Assembly (NCBI RefSeq): GCF_000016545.1
Contig: NC_009437.1
Location: forward strand, 1,813,394 to 1,877,393
Direction of reading: 5' to 3'
DNA length: 64,000 nucleotides
Source of the DNA: Caldicellulosiruptor saccharolyticus DSM 8903
GTDB lineage: Bacteria > Bacillota > Thermoanaerobacteria > Caldicellulosiruptorales > Caldicellulosiruptoraceae
Shown here: piece after piece, positions 15,479-25,269 of the stretch
How positions within the stretch are numbered: the first letter of the stretch is position 1
How the letters are laid out: each line of letters starts with the position of its first letter
Notes under the pieces: generated by a model
Told to the model about the DNA's origin: nothing
What the model saw: only the letters and a program-made list of their open reading frames with translations
The model's database searches: none
Translations under genes and position numbers: made by a program

Positions 15479-16702
15479 TTGGATAAGGACTTATTTTTAA
15501 GAGCATTATATACTATGGCACAACACGGAACAGCACCAGCTGAAGGATGTAAATATTTTGGTGTGGGATATGAGAATGTATTTGAGGCAATTAGACAAAA
15601 ATACTTTTATGAGCAGTTTGGCCGAAACATTTGCGCACAAAAATTTGTTGTGGGGCCATATGGGTCAGGAAAAACACATTTTTTGCGCCATTTAATGGAA
15701 ATTGCAAGAGATGAAAACTGTGTTACTTCCGAAATTGCTCTAAATCGGGATATTGATTTTTCTGATAAGCTACTGATTTACAGTGAAGTTGTACGGAATA
15801 TGAAAGCACCATTACAGCGGAAAGAGGGTTTGAGTGAGTTTTTAAGATATACACTTGACAATATGATAAATGATACTAAAAATTCTCAGTATTTGAAAGA
15901 AAGATTTTTAAGAGATATCAATGATGGTAGCTTTAAATCACGAGAATTTGGAAAGGTTATAAAATTAGCAATAATTTCTTACCTCAACGGGGATGTTTCA
16001 ACCTTTGATTTGTGTTGTGATTATTTATTAGGCAATATTTCAGACAGTAAACTTTGTAGAGAATTGGGTATATCCAAAGTGACAAAATCAGCTCAAAATA
16101 AGCGTGCAGAGGATATGCTTTTTTCTCTTTTCCAGTTTGTCTATTATATTGGTTATAGAGGAATAATTGTGGGTTTTGATGAGGCTGAACAGAGTTTTAA
16201 TGTTGATAGAAAAAAACTTGCTAAGATTTTTTCAACACTGCGTTCTTTATTAGATGCTATTATCAACTTAAAAGATGCCTCTGCCCTAATTGTATATGCT
16301 ATGACTAATGATGTTTATGAAGAAATGAATAAATACCCAGCATTGCAGCAAAGGCTTTCAAGTCCATATGAGAAGGATTTTTTTAGTGGAAATGTTTTAG
16401 CTCCGGTTATTGACCTTACACGACTTGATTCTATTGATTTGTCAAAGAAAATTGCTATGAAGATTTCAGATGTATTTTATGAGACTTTCAAAGACCAAAT
16501 TAACATTTCGAAAAATGAGATACTAAGAAAAGCTGATGAGATATCAGAACAAATCATAAAAAAGGGTGTTTCGAGCTCAAACAAGCGTGAAATAACAAAA
16601 GCTGTTTGCACATATTTGTTAGAAATTCTTGAAGAAAGAGAGATTGATTATGATAATTTAGGAAAAATATATACACAAAACATATACGAAGATGAGGTTT
16701 AA
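15479..16702 (+). CDS. BrxD/DUF2791-like P-loop ATPase 2
   Basis: 407 residues from a TTG at 15479 directly after the previous stop. Walker A GPYGSGKTH at 59-67 and Walker B IIVGFDEAE near residue 231. The N-terminal segment ALYTMAQHGTAPAEGCKYFGVG resembles the 'G-T-P-P-E-G' lead-in of DUF2791 proteins. The C-terminal helix SNKREITKAVCTYLLEILEE parallels that of ATPase 1. It is a divergent paralogue rather than a recent copy: outside the motifs the similarity by eye is low. Confidence 0.78.
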   Translation: MDKDLFLRALYTMAQHGTAPAEGCKYFGVGYENVFEAIRQKYFYEQFGRNICAQKFVVGPYGSGKTHFLRHLMEIARDENCVTSEIALNRDIDFSDKLLIYSEVVRNMKAPLQRKEGLSEFLRYTLDNMINDTKNSQYLKERFLRDINDGSFKSREFGKVIKLAIISYLNGDVSTFDLCCDYLLGNISDSKLCRELGISKVTKSAQNKRAEDMLFSLFQFVYYIGYRGIIVGFDEAEQSFNVDRKKLAKIFSTLRSLLDAIINLKDASALIVYAMTNDVYEEMNKYPALQQRLSSPYEKDFFSGNVLAPVIDLTRLDSIDLSKKIAMKISDVFYETFKDQINISKNEILRKADEISEQIIKKGVSSSNKREITKAVCTYLLEILEEREIDYDNLGKIYTQNIYEDEV

Positions 16703-16706
16703 AAAC

Positions 16707-17864
16707 ATGATGAGAGAAGACACCACATTTAAAAAATTAAGGGTTATTGAATCACTCAGATTTGGATTGGTGCCAGAGTATTACATAGACCAGCTTACAA
16801 TAGGTTTTGATCAGATCAAAGATGTTACAGAAAAGATACTGAGAAAATGCGAGTCTTTTTTGCCTATTGGATTTCAAGTTTGTGGAGAATATGGTTGTGG
16901 AAAAAGTCACACCCTATCTGTTATGAGATATATAGCACGAAAAGAAGGGTTTTTTACTTTAAAAGTGGAAGTTGATGGAGAGGGTATAAGCCTTTCTAAT
17001 CCATCAAAACTATTGAACATGTTATTTTTGAGTATTCAAGACAATGATATATATTCAGACTACCCATTAGTAAGTCTTTTTTTAAAGGCATTGCTACTGA
17101 AAAATAGCAGCTTTGAAAAACTAAAAAGATTTGAAACAATCCAAAAATACCTAAATGTTATAACATCTTTAGCTGAGGTGGGTTTATTAGATGAATATTC
17201 TTATTTTATAGAATCACTTCTTACATGCAGTGATGAAATAAGTGCAACTGATGTAAATGAAATGCTATCAAGTGCTTTGAGATATTTTGGATATTCAAAT
17301 TTAAAACTGAAAACTCTTATTAGCAGAAAAGTAGATGAACGATATCTTAATTTTATTGAGGCATTGGCAGGGATTGCTACATTAGTTGCTGCTGCAGGTT
17401 ATAAAGGCCTTATGGTTACAATAGACGAGTATGAGGTTGAAAGAATAAAAAATCCAAGCAATTATAAAATGGTTCAAGACATGTTGTACGTAATTGGACG
17501 ATATTTAAGTGGCGGGTTGAGTGTTCCAAGAGCACCACTTTGTATAATATTTTCAGCAATAAATCAGGGTGGCGAAAAGGGTGATCCAGACATCACAAGA
17601 TATATTTCAAAAACACCTGAAAATATATTTGAGGTAACAAAATGGAGTGATTCTCAAAAAATAGAGCTTTTAAAGAAGCTACATGTTCTTTACTGTGAGA
17701 CTTATCAATTGTGGTCTGAATTTAGTTTAAGCACAGGTGAAAATCTTACAAAGCTTATAGAAAGTAAACTTCCTAACAGTGAGAGCAGGCAGATTCGTTC
17801 GATTATAAAATGGTATTTGACACTACTGGATTTGCAGTATGGACCACCAGGCATAAGAAGGTGA
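16707..17864 (+). CDS. P-loop ATPase 3 of the same operon
   Basis: About 385 residues. Walker A GEYGCGKSH at 60-68 and Walker B LMVTIDEYE. The N-terminus (FKKLRVIESLRFGLVPEYYIDQLTIG) differs from ATPases 1 and 2, but the overall plan (helical lead-in, P-loop, acidic Walker B, helical tail) is the same. An in-frame ATG at 16692 overlaps the previous gene; ATG 16707 has GAGG 9 bases upstream and is preferred. Probably BrxC/BrxD-related. The helicase start lies 8 bases after its stop. Confidence 0.74.
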   Translation: MMREDTTFKKLRVIESLRFGLVPEYYIDQLTIGFDQIKDVTEKILRKCESFLPIGFQVCGEYGCGKSHTLSVMRYIARKEGFFTLKVEVDGEGISLSNPSKLLNMLFLSIQDNDIYSDYPLVSLFLKALLLKNSSFEKLKRFETIQKYLNVITSLAEVGLLDEYSYFIESLLTCSDEISATDVNEMLSSALRYFGYSNLKLKTLISRKVDERYLNFIEALAGIATLVAAAGYKGLMVTIDEYEVERIKNPSNYKMVQDMLYVIGRYLSGGLSVPRAPLCIIFSAINQGGEKGDPDITRYISKTPENIFEVTKWSDSQKIELLKKLHVLYCETYQLWSEFSLSTGENLTKLIESKLPNSESRQIRSIIKWYLTLLDLQYGPPGIRR

Positions 17865-17872
17865 GAAGAAAT

Positions 17873-19975
17873 ATGGATAATGGCTATTTAGAAGATCTAA
17901 ATATTAAGAATCAGCTTTCTTCAACATGGGATATGTTTTTTGGAAGCTATGGTAGACTAAAAGATGTTCAAAGAAAGGCAATTCCCAAAATACTTGAGGG
18001 AAAAGATATTTTAATATGCTCACCTACTGCAAGTGGCAAAACAGAAGCTGCATGTGCACCCTTGATTGAGAGGTTAAAATCAAGGTTCAAGGTCTGGACA
18101 ATTTTATACATTTGTCCAACAAGAGCACTGGTTAACGATATCTATGAAAGGCTTTATTCACGGCTTATCTATTATGATATTAATATTTTAAGAAAAACAG
18201 GGGATTATCAAGCCGAATTTAAAACAATACCGAATATACTAATTACAACACCAGAGTCATTTGACAGTATGATGTGTAGGGGAAAACTTAAAAATGGTTT
18301 TGGGCATATTTTATCTTGTGTTTATGCGGTTATTTTAGATGAGGTACATCTTTTATATGGTAGCTCACGAGGTGAGCAAGTAAGATGGTTACTTGAAAGG
18401 TTAAGAAGGCTAAAAGCTCAAGCTTTTAAAGAAAAGTGGTGTGATGATGAAAAGATTCAGATTATTGCAATGAGTGCAACAATGAAGGAACCTGAAAAGA
18501 TATTAAAGTATTATATTCCTGATGGTGAAATAATAAAAGCTGAAGGGAAAAGAGAAATAAATCTAATATCAGATGAAATTGTTTCAATTGATGAGACAAT
18601 ATTGAAGCATTTTTGCAGCATTGATTTTCAAAACAGGTTTAAGAAAATTCTAATTTTTTGTAATTCAAGAAATAAAGTTGATGCTTTAGTAGCAGAGCTC
18701 AGAAGTGTTTTAAAAGATTCAAACTACCAAATTGTATCTCATCATGGCAGTTTAGCAAAGTCTGAAAGAGAAGAAACTGAAGAGATTTTAAAAAGGCATG
18801 AAAGGGTTATAGCAGTTTCATCTTCTACCTTTGAAATAGGAATTGATATTGGCTCAATTGATTTGGTTGTTTTGGCAGAAGCGCCGCTTGATATGAATAG
18901 CTTTCTTCAAAGAATTGGGCGTGGGAACAGAAAAAACGAGAGAATAGATGTCCTTTTATGTGCTGAAAATGATACTCAAAGACTAATTCAAAAAGCTATG
19001 CTCTTTTGTGCACAAAATGGAATTCTTTTAAATACAGCAGCGGGGAATATTTTTCATGTTATTATCCAGCAGATAATCTCATACATATTTCAGTCAAAAG
19101 ATTTGAAACGAAGCAAAGATGCACTAAAAAGCTTAATAGAATCTTGTTTAAAATATTATTTTGAAGACTTATCAGTTGCAAATGACATTATAAACAATCT
19201 AATTTTAAGCGGCCAGCTCAAAGAAGCGGATGATGGCAAGCTAACTGTAAAGAAGGATTGGTTTGATAAGTTTTCAAACGGACAAATTCATTCAACAATT
19301 AGATTTGCAAGTGGAATGTCAATTTATGATCTTGAAAAGAACAGGATTTTAGCAACAAATGTCCAACATTTTCAAAACAAAAGGGTTAAAATTACAGGTA
19401 AAAACAAAGAGATAATAAATATTCAAGGAAATAGTATAATTGTGAAAAATTCTTCTGAGAAGTTGGACGGTAGTCTTTTGAGTTATGCCCCATATGAAAC
19501 TATATTTTTTAATACGCAGCCTTATGCAATAAGGACATATTTGGGATTAGAAGATAAAATTTTTCCTTATGTTATTAGAGATAACAAGGTTTATATGTTT
19601 CATTTAGGGTCAACACAGAGGGAGTTTTTTATAAAGTTGTTAATAAGGATGTTAAACTTAAAGGTTATTGAAGCTGTTAATTCGTTTTTAGTACAATTTG
19701 ATAAAGGTTATTGCAAAAAAGTTATTTCTTCTTTTAAAGATATAAAATATCTAAACGATTATTCAATGATTAAGTTTATAGAAAAAGATATTGATAAAAT
19801 TGAAAAAGAACTCAAAATAGATCCTTTGAACAAACTGCTCCCAATGAAAATAAGAGTGGAAGAAGTATTAAGGATCATAAACTTAAGAGAGGAAATAAAA
19901 CTATTTAAAAAAGTTGAATTTCAAAATGTCACCCATACACAATTAGAAATGCACCTTACAAAATTAATACATTAA
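17873..19975 (+). CDS. DEAD/DEAH-box helicase, Lhr/BrxHI-like
   Basis: 700 residues from the ATG at 17873, which has AGGTGAGAAG upstream; the frame is open from 17810 inside the previous gene. Superfamily 2 motifs: Q-motif region RLKDVQRKAIP, motif I CSPTASGKTEA (about 49-59), motif II DEVH (156-159), motif III SAT (201-203) and motif VI LQRIGRGNR. The long C-terminal region (about 400-700) lacks a recognisable nuclease or methylase. Large Lhr-like helicases accompany BrxD in BREX type 2 loci. No PglX methylase or PglZ is nearby, so this is not a complete BREX system. Last gene of the operon. Confidence 0.85.
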   Translation: MDNGYLEDLNIKNQLSSTWDMFFGSYGRLKDVQRKAIPKILEGKDILICSPTASGKTEAACAPLIERLKSRFKVWTILYICPTRALVNDIYERLYSRLIYYDINILRKTGDYQAEFKTIPNILITTPESFDSMMCRGKLKNGFGHILSCVYAVILDEVHLLYGSSRGEQVRWLLERLRRLKAQAFKEKWCDDEKIQIIAMSATMKEPEKILKYYIPDGEIIKAEGKREINLISDEIVSIDETILKHFCSIDFQNRFKKILIFCNSRNKVDALVAELRSVLKDSNYQIVSHHGSLAKSEREETEEILKRHERVIAVSSSTFEIGIDIGSIDLVVLAEAPLDMNSFLQRIGRGNRKNERIDVLLCAENDTQRLIQKAMLFCAQNGILLNTAAGNIFHVIIQQIISYIFQSKDLKRSKDALKSLIESCLKYYFEDLSVANDIINNLILSGQLKEADDGKLTVKKDWFDKFSNGQIHSTIRFASGMSIYDLEKNRILATNVQHFQNKRVKITGKNKEIINIQGNSIIVKNSSEKLDGSLLSYAPYETIFFNTQPYAIRTYLGLEDKIFPYVIRDNKVYMFHLGSTQREFFIKLLIRMLNLKVIEAVNSFLVQFDKGYCKKVISSFKDIKYLNDYSMIKFIEKDIDKIEKELKIDPLNKLLPMKIRVEEVLRIINLREEIKLFKKVEFQNVTHTQLEMHLTKLIH

Positions 19976-20000
19976 ATTCAAAAATTTTTTCTATAGCCCC

Positions 20001-20029
20001 TAAATTCATAAAATCATCTTACCGATAAT
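20001..20029 (+). promoter_or_regulatory. Sigma-28 (SigD) promoter of flagellin
   Basis: TAAA at 20001-20004 and ACCGATAAT at 20021-20029 match the flagellar sigma consensus (TAAA, GCCGATAA), with one more spacer base than the usual 15. The same spacing is found before flaG. Confidence 0.82.
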
Positions 20030-20048
20030 CTTAATGAAAGCAAAATAA

Positions 20049-20094
20049 AGCTTCACAGGGACGTGAAGCTAAAAAAATTAAGCTCAGGGAGGGT
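20049..20094 (+). promoter_or_regulatory. CsrA-binding leader of flagellin mRNA
   Basis: A perfect 8-bp stem AGCTTCAC / GTGAAGCT (20049-20056, 20063-20070) presents the loop AGGGAC, giving CACAGGGACGTG, very close to the CsrA consensus (ACARGGAUGU in a hairpin loop). A second GGA motif, CAGGGAGGG, is the flagellin ribosome binding site at 20085-20093. Two sites, one blocking the Shine-Dalgarno, is the arrangement known for Bacillus subtilis hag. Confidence 0.8.
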
Positions 20095-20103
20095 GTTGTT
20101 AAG

Positions 20104-20925
20104 ATGCGTATTAATAATAACATTCAAGCGCTTAATACTTACAACAGATTGACAATTAACAATGACATGCTTTCAAAATCACTGGAAAAACTTTCATCTG
20201 GTATGAGAATCAACAGAGCGGGCGATGACGCAGCAGGTTTGGCAATTTCAGAAAAGATGAGAGGACAAATCAGAGGTTTGAACCAAGCTATTAGAAATGC
20301 TCAAGATGCTATTTCATTAATTCAAACAGCTGAAGGTGCTTTAAATGAGACACATTCGATCTTGCAAAGAATGAGAGAACTTGCTGTTCAGGCAGCAAAC
20401 GACACCAATACAGATGATGACAGGAACGCTCTGCAGGCTGAAGTTGATCAGCTGAAGGCTGAGATTGACAGGATCGCAAGTACTACACAATTTAACACAA
20501 AGACCTTATTAAACGGTGGGTTGGTAGCAAATACTGGATTAGTATTCCACATTGGAGCTAATATCAACCAGAATATTACTTTAACGATTCGTGCTGTTAA
20601 CACAAGTTCATTGCAAATTACTTCTTTATCGGTTGCTGCACAAACGTCTGCAAATAAGGCAATTTCTACAATTGACAATGCGATAAAATATGTTTCTGAA
20701 GTAAGAGCAAAATTTGGTGCATATCAGAACAGACTTGAACATACAATAAATAACTTAGGTGTTGCTTCTGAAAATCTCACTGCTGCAGAAAGCAGAATCA
20801 GAGACGTTGATATGGCAAAAGAAATGATGGCATTTACAAAAAACAACATTTTGATGCAGGCAGCAACAGCAATGCTCGCTCAGGCAAATCAGCTTCCACA
20901 AGCTGTTTTACAGTTGTTGAGGTAA
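20104..20925 (+). CDS. hag: Flagellin
   Basis: A 273-residue filament subunit. The N-terminal D0/D1 region begins [16 protein letters not shown] and includes [20 protein letters not shown]; the C-terminal D0/D1 ends with [19 protein letters not shown] and [12 protein letters not shown]. The central surface domain is nearly absent (about 50 residues), so this is a minimal flagellin. Transcribed from a sigma-28-like promoter, with a CsrA leader hairpin, and closed by a terminator. Two glycosyltransferase genes follow, so it may be glycosylated; that is inference. Confidence 0.97.
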   Translation: MRINNNIQALNTYNRLTINNDMLSKSLEKLSSGMRINRAGDDAAGLAISEKMRGQIRGLNQAIRNAQDAISLIQTAEGALNETHSILQRMRELAVQAANDTNTDDDRNALQAEVDQLKAEIDRIASTTQFNTKTLLNGGLVANTGLVFHIGANINQNITLTIRAVNTSSLQITSLSVAAQTSANKAISTIDNAIKYVSEVRAKFGAYQNRLEHTINNLGVASENLTAAESRIRDVDMAKEMMAFTKNNILMQAATAMLAQANQLPQAVLQLLR

Positions 20926-20948
20926 GAGGTTTAAAGCTAAATAAAAGG

Positions 20949-20975
20949 GCCCTGGTTTTAAGCCAGGGCTTTTTT
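20949..20975 (+). terminator. Flagellin terminator
   Basis: Stem GCCCTGG / CCAGGGC, 7-nt loop, followed by six T residues. Confidence 0.93.
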
Positions 20976-21005
20976 AAAGTTTTTTGGAAGGGAGATGTCA
21001 TTGTT

Positions 21006-22904
21006 TTGACTTGGAGAAAGCTTAGTATTTGTATGATGGTAAAAGACGAAGAAAAAAATTTGAAAAGATGTTTGGAAAGTTTAAAACCGATTCTTAAAGG
21101 CGACGAAGTTGAATTGATTGTGGTTGATACAGGTTCGAAAGATAGAACTGTTGAAATTGCAAAACAATATACTAATAACATCTTCTATAAACCTTGGAAT
21201 TATAATTTTTCTGAGATGAGAAATTACACGATTTCACTTGCAAAAGGTGAATGGATTTTTATTTTAGATGCTGACGAAGAGCTTGAAGACGCGAAGATAA
21301 TATTAAAGGAAATAGAAATGGCTGAGAAGGAAGGTGCAAATGCAATTAATATAGCCGTAAAAAATTTAGTTGAAGAAAATAATAAACAAAACTTTGTTTT
21401 CGGTTTTTCACCAAGACTCTTTAGAAATGGTTTTATAAAATACGAAGGAGCAGTTCACAATCAGCCTATTTTTAGACCTCCTATATACAACAGTAAAATT
21501 GTTATTTACCATTATGGCTATATTATGAATGATACTAAGCTTATGGAATATAAATATAAGAGAACAGTTTCACTTCTTAAAAAAGAACTTGAGAAAGACC
21601 CATTAAATATTTATTATAGATATCAACTTGGTGTTAGTTATAGTATGTATGGAAAAATTAGGGAAGCAATAGAAGAATTTGGAAAGGTCTATAACCTTTT
21701 GAAAATGGAAAATAGTGAAATAAAAAAAGGCTTAGTTGTGGTATATGGTTTGTATGCAAATAATCTTTTATTACTTGGACTTTTCGATAAAGCCTTAGAG
21801 GTTGCGGAAGAGGGACTTAATTTTAATGATGAGTATATTGATTTGTATTACATTGCTGGGCTATCTCTTTATGCAATGGGAAGAAGACAAGAAGCATTGG
21901 TATATTTCAAAAAATACATGGACCTTTTTAAAAAGGTAGATCAGATTAAACTCCTATACGATGCAAGAGTTGTATTTTACAATATAAGTAATAGTTATTT
22001 TGATAATGTTAACGCTATGGTTGTGCAATACTTATTAGATATAAATAATTTTTTAGAAGCCAAGGTACATATAGAGCAATTCAAAGACAATAAGCTAAAA
22101 CTTCAGTATAGTACTCTTTTGCATATAAAAGAAAAAAATTTTAATGAATTGTTTGATTTTTATTCTTCTTGTAACCAAGAAGACAAAGAAAAAGTTTCTG
22201 AATTTATTGAAAAATATATTACTTACTTCAAATTTGATGAGGATGAAAGGTTAGAAATATATAAGAAATTTTCGGAATCAAATGATGTCTATGGCAAATA
22301 TTGCTGTATAATAACAAAAAAAGAAAAGGTAGAGTCTGCTATTTTAAATATATTTGACTCAAATGTTTTCGAATTGCTACCTTCCTTTTACACAAAAGTT
22401 CTTTTTAGGGTTGCAGAAAAGAAAGAATTTTTGCTTGAGACATTAAAGAAAATTGATGTAATGGTTCTGAGGGCAAAAACAGCTGAGGCATTGGCAGCAA
22501 AATTTATTGATTTTGAAGATGTTATTCAACTATTAGAAGTAATGAAAAAAGAAAAAGCAGATATAGATATTTCAGCTCGTTATATAGCTTTAGCATTGTT
22601 GGTATTGTTAAATTTTCCTCGTCAAAGCGATGAAAGATTGTATGAGATATTTTTAAACTACACAGAAAATGGTATATTATTAATAAGCAGACTCTATAAG
22701 AGTGAAGAAATTGAAGAAAAATATAGATATTTCTTATCTGAGGAGGAAAAATATTTTGCTTTAATGTACATGATTTACCTCTCATTACAGGAGAAGAGAA
22801 TGGACAAAAGTATAAAATACTTACGAGAAGCAATATCAACAATGCCCAAGTTAGTCAAACACCTTAAAAGATTTTCTAAAGACATTTTGGGAGTGGATGT
22901 TTAG
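21006..22904 (+). CDS. Family 2 glycosyltransferase with TPR-like C-terminal region
   Basis: 632 residues. The N-terminal GT2 domain (about 1-230) opens with LSICMMVKDEEKNLKRCLES, contains VVDTGSKDRTVEIAK and the metal-binding FILDADEEL. From about 190 onward helical repeats resemble TPRs (YYRYQLGVSYSMYGKIREAIEEF; YYIAGLSLYAMGRRQEALVYF). TTG start after GGAAGGGAG. Similar GT2-TPR proteins lie beside flagellin genes in other Firmicutes and are suspected flagellin glycosyltransferases; substrate not shown here. Confidence 0.85.
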   Translation: MTWRKLSICMMVKDEEKNLKRCLESLKPILKGDEVELIVVDTGSKDRTVEIAKQYTNNIFYKPWNYNFSEMRNYTISLAKGEWIFILDADEELEDAKIILKEIEMAEKEGANAINIAVKNLVEENNKQNFVFGFSPRLFRNGFIKYEGAVHNQPIFRPPIYNSKIVIYHYGYIMNDTKLMEYKYKRTVSLLKKELEKDPLNIYYRYQLGVSYSMYGKIREAIEEFGKVYNLLKMENSEIKKGLVVVYGLYANNLLLLGLFDKALEVAEEGLNFNDEYIDLYYIAGLSLYAMGRRQEALVYFKKYMDLFKKVDQIKLLYDARVVFYNISNSYFDNVNAMVVQYLLDINNFLEAKVHIEQFKDNKLKLQYSTLLHIKEKNFNELFDFYSSCNQEDKEKVSEFIEKYITYFKFDEDERLEIYKKFSESNDVYGKYCCIITKKEKVESAILNIFDSNVFELLPSFYTKVLFRVAEKKEFLLETLKKIDVMVLRAKTAEALAAKFIDFEDVIQLLEVMKKEKADIDISARYIALALLVLLNFPRQSDERLYEIFLNYTENGILLISRLYKSEEIEEKYRYFLSEEEKYFALMYMIYLSLQEKRMDKSIKYLREAISTMPKLVKHLKRFSKDILGVDV

Positions 22905-22972
22905 AAACTGATAAGTAAAGTTGTAGGGGATAATTAGTAATCTTAATTATGTGTTTGAAGGAGTGAATCCAA

Positions 22973-24997
22973 GTGAATGAGAATATCGAGAATAAAATTG
23001 GAAGAATAAAAGAACTTCTTAATAAACTTGTTAAGAAAGGAGAATTGGATTATGCGTTAGAGGTGATTAACAAATGCGACAATGTTATTAAAAATGATGC
23101 AGATATTATTTCAATAAAAGGGATAATATACTACGCTAAAAATGAGATTGAAAAAGCAGAAGAAATTTTTAAAAAAGGTTTGCTTGTTGATTCTACATAT
23201 GCAGACTTTTATTATAACTTGGGTTGTGTATATGAATTAAAAGAAGAATATGAAAAAGCGGCAAAATTCTTTGCTCGAGCTTTAGAGTTTGTTACTGGCG
23301 AGGAGACAATAGAAATTGGCAGAAAGTTGAATAATATTTTGTATAAAATTTCTACGCCTTTAAAAGACGAGACCAAAATAGCTTTCTTTGTAAAACCTGG
23401 GTTAGATAGTTTTTTAAACGATATAATATTAGGCTTAATGGACGAGTACTTTGTAAGAAAAATTGTTGTAACAGATTTTAAACAAATTGACGAAGGCATG
23501 CAATGGGCTGATATTTGTTGGTTTGAGTGGTGCGATGAGCTTGTGATATATGGGAGCAGGCATGAGCTTGCGAGAGAGAAGAAGATAATATGTAGAATTC
23601 ATAGGTATGAAGCATTTACAAATTATATATTCCAAGTTGAATGGGAAAATGTAGATAAGGTAATATTTGTGGCGTCTCATATATTAAATATTGTAAATTC
23701 AAAGTTAGGTGGCAAAATAAGGGAAAAAAGCATTATTATTCCTAATAGTATTAATTTACAAAAATACAATTTTAGAGACAGAAAAAAGGGCTTCAACATA
23801 GCTTATGTTGGTTATTTGAATTATAGAAAATCACCTAACATGTTACTGCAATTAATTGGCAAATTAACACAAATTGACAAAAGATATCGTTTATTTATTG
23901 CTGGAGAATTTCAAGATGAAGAAAATATGACCTATTTTGAATATTTGACAAAAGAGATGGGATTAAACGACTATGTAATTTTTGAGGGATGGCAGAAAGA
24001 TATAAATACATGGTTAGAAGATAAAGATTATATTTTAAGTTGTAGTATCTTCGAAGGTCACCCGGTAGGAATAATGGAGGGAATGGCAAAAGGAATAAAG
24101 CCAGTAATTCATAATTTTGTAGGAGCAAGGGATATTTATCCTAAGGAATGGCTATGGAATAGTATAAATGAAGCTGTTAGCATGATCATAGAAGAAAAAT
24201 ATAATTCTATAGAATATAGAAGATTTGTTGAAAATAATTATGGTTATGACAAACAATTGAATGAGATAATAAAAGTTATTAGTGAAGTGAATGTTGTTGG
24301 CATACCTTCATTTATCGCAAATAAACTTCAAAATAGTATTAAAACAACAGATGAGGAGATAAAAAAATATTATAACAATTTTAGTTCATATCTCAAAAGA
24401 GATAGAGAAAGAGAAAACCCTCGACACTTATATATAAAGAATAGGTTAAAAGAATTAATAAAACCTTATTATTCTGTCTTAGATTGCGGGTGCGGGATTG
24501 GCATAATAAGTGAATATATTAAGAATATGGGAGTTAAAGAAGTAATAGGTATTGATATTTCACATGAAAATATCAATTATGCGTGTGAAACAATAAAAGA
24601 TGTGATTTTTTTGGAGGGTGATATTGTAGAAATCAATCTAAATAAAAAATTTGATGTTATTTTGATGATTGACGTGTTGGAACATATTCCTTTGGAAAAA
24701 TATCCTCAGCTTTTTTGTAATTTAAAAAGACATTTAAAAGAAAGTGGTTACGTATATATGTCAATACCTACTTTTGAATATAATGAATTTATAAGAACTT
24801 ATAGACCTGAGTTACTTCAAATAATAGATAATTCAATTTCTATGGAGATGATGGTTGAACTTTGTAAATATGCCAAACTTAAGATTTTATTCTATAACAC
24901 GTACGGTATAGATGTTCCTTTTCAATATAATGAATACATTATTATTAATGAACCTCAATATGAACAATTATGGAGCAATTTAATACCACAATTTTAG
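22973..24997 (+). CDS. TPR - family 4-like glycosyltransferase - methyltransferase fusion
   Basis: 674 residues from a GTG with GGAG upstream. Residues 1-120 form TPR-like helices (EKAEEIFKKGLLVDSTYADF). About 130-430 is a GT-B glycosyltransferase with NIAYVGYLNYRKSPNMLLQL and the donor-site region SCSIFEGHPVGIMEGMAKG. About 470-674 is a class I SAM methyltransferase with VLDCGCGIGIISEYI and IGIDIS. One chain could add and methylate a sugar on the same acceptor. Position 2 kb after flagellin suggests the filament as target, by inference only. Confidence 0.85.
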   Translation: MNENIENKIGRIKELLNKLVKKGELDYALEVINKCDNVIKNDADIISIKGIIYYAKNEIEKAEEIFKKGLLVDSTYADFYYNLGCVYELKEEYEKAAKFFARALEFVTGEETIEIGRKLNNILYKISTPLKDETKIAFFVKPGLDSFLNDIILGLMDEYFVRKIVVTDFKQIDEGMQWADICWFEWCDELVIYGSRHELAREKKIICRIHRYEAFTNYIFQVEWENVDKVIFVASHILNIVNSKLGGKIREKSIIIPNSINLQKYNFRDRKKGFNIAYVGYLNYRKSPNMLLQLIGKLTQIDKRYRLFIAGEFQDEENMTYFEYLTKEMGLNDYVIFEGWQKDINTWLEDKDYILSCSIFEGHPVGIMEGMAKGIKPVIHNFVGARDIYPKEWLWNSINEAVSMIIEEKYNSIEYRRFVENNYGYDKQLNEIIKVISEVNVVGIPSFIANKLQNSIKTTDEEIKKYYNNFSSYLKRDRERENPRHLYIKNRLKELIKPYYSVLDCGCGIGIISEYIKNMGVKEVIGIDISHENINYACETIKDVIFLEGDIVEINLNKKFDVILMIDVLEHIPLEKYPQLFCNLKRHLKESGYVYMSIPTFEYNEFIRTYRPELLQIIDNSISMEMMVELCKYAKLKILFYNTYGIDVPFQYNEYIIINEPQYEQLWSNLIPQF

Positions 24998-25215
24998 GAA
25001 ATTTTAAAATCTAGCGTCTGCAAGCTACAATTTGTGTTTCAGTTATTTACAAAAATACGATAACAAAAAACAATCCTTTTATAACATAAGTAGTAAACAT
25101 ATTCATTCAAATGGTAATTTCTGCTTTTAAGAGATAACAGTAATTATTATCAAATTAAAGGTTAGGTTGCAAAACGTAAATGGAAAAGACAAATAGAGGT
25201 ATAGCCTTCCAGGAA
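24998..25215. other. Intergenic stretch without a recognisable gene
   Basis: No supported reading frame, RNA or terminator was found here; the DNA leads into the transposase remnants that follow and may itself be decayed. Confidence 0.6.
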
Positions 25216-25269
25216 CAAATCAAATAGGTAGGGAATTCTTGATTCTTTTGCGGAACTTGTTATAATATT

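Noticed and set aside
13483-19975. Full BREX type 2 system
   Set aside because: No PglX-type methylase, PglZ, PglY or PglW is present in or next to the operon; only the BrxD-like and helicase parts are seen.
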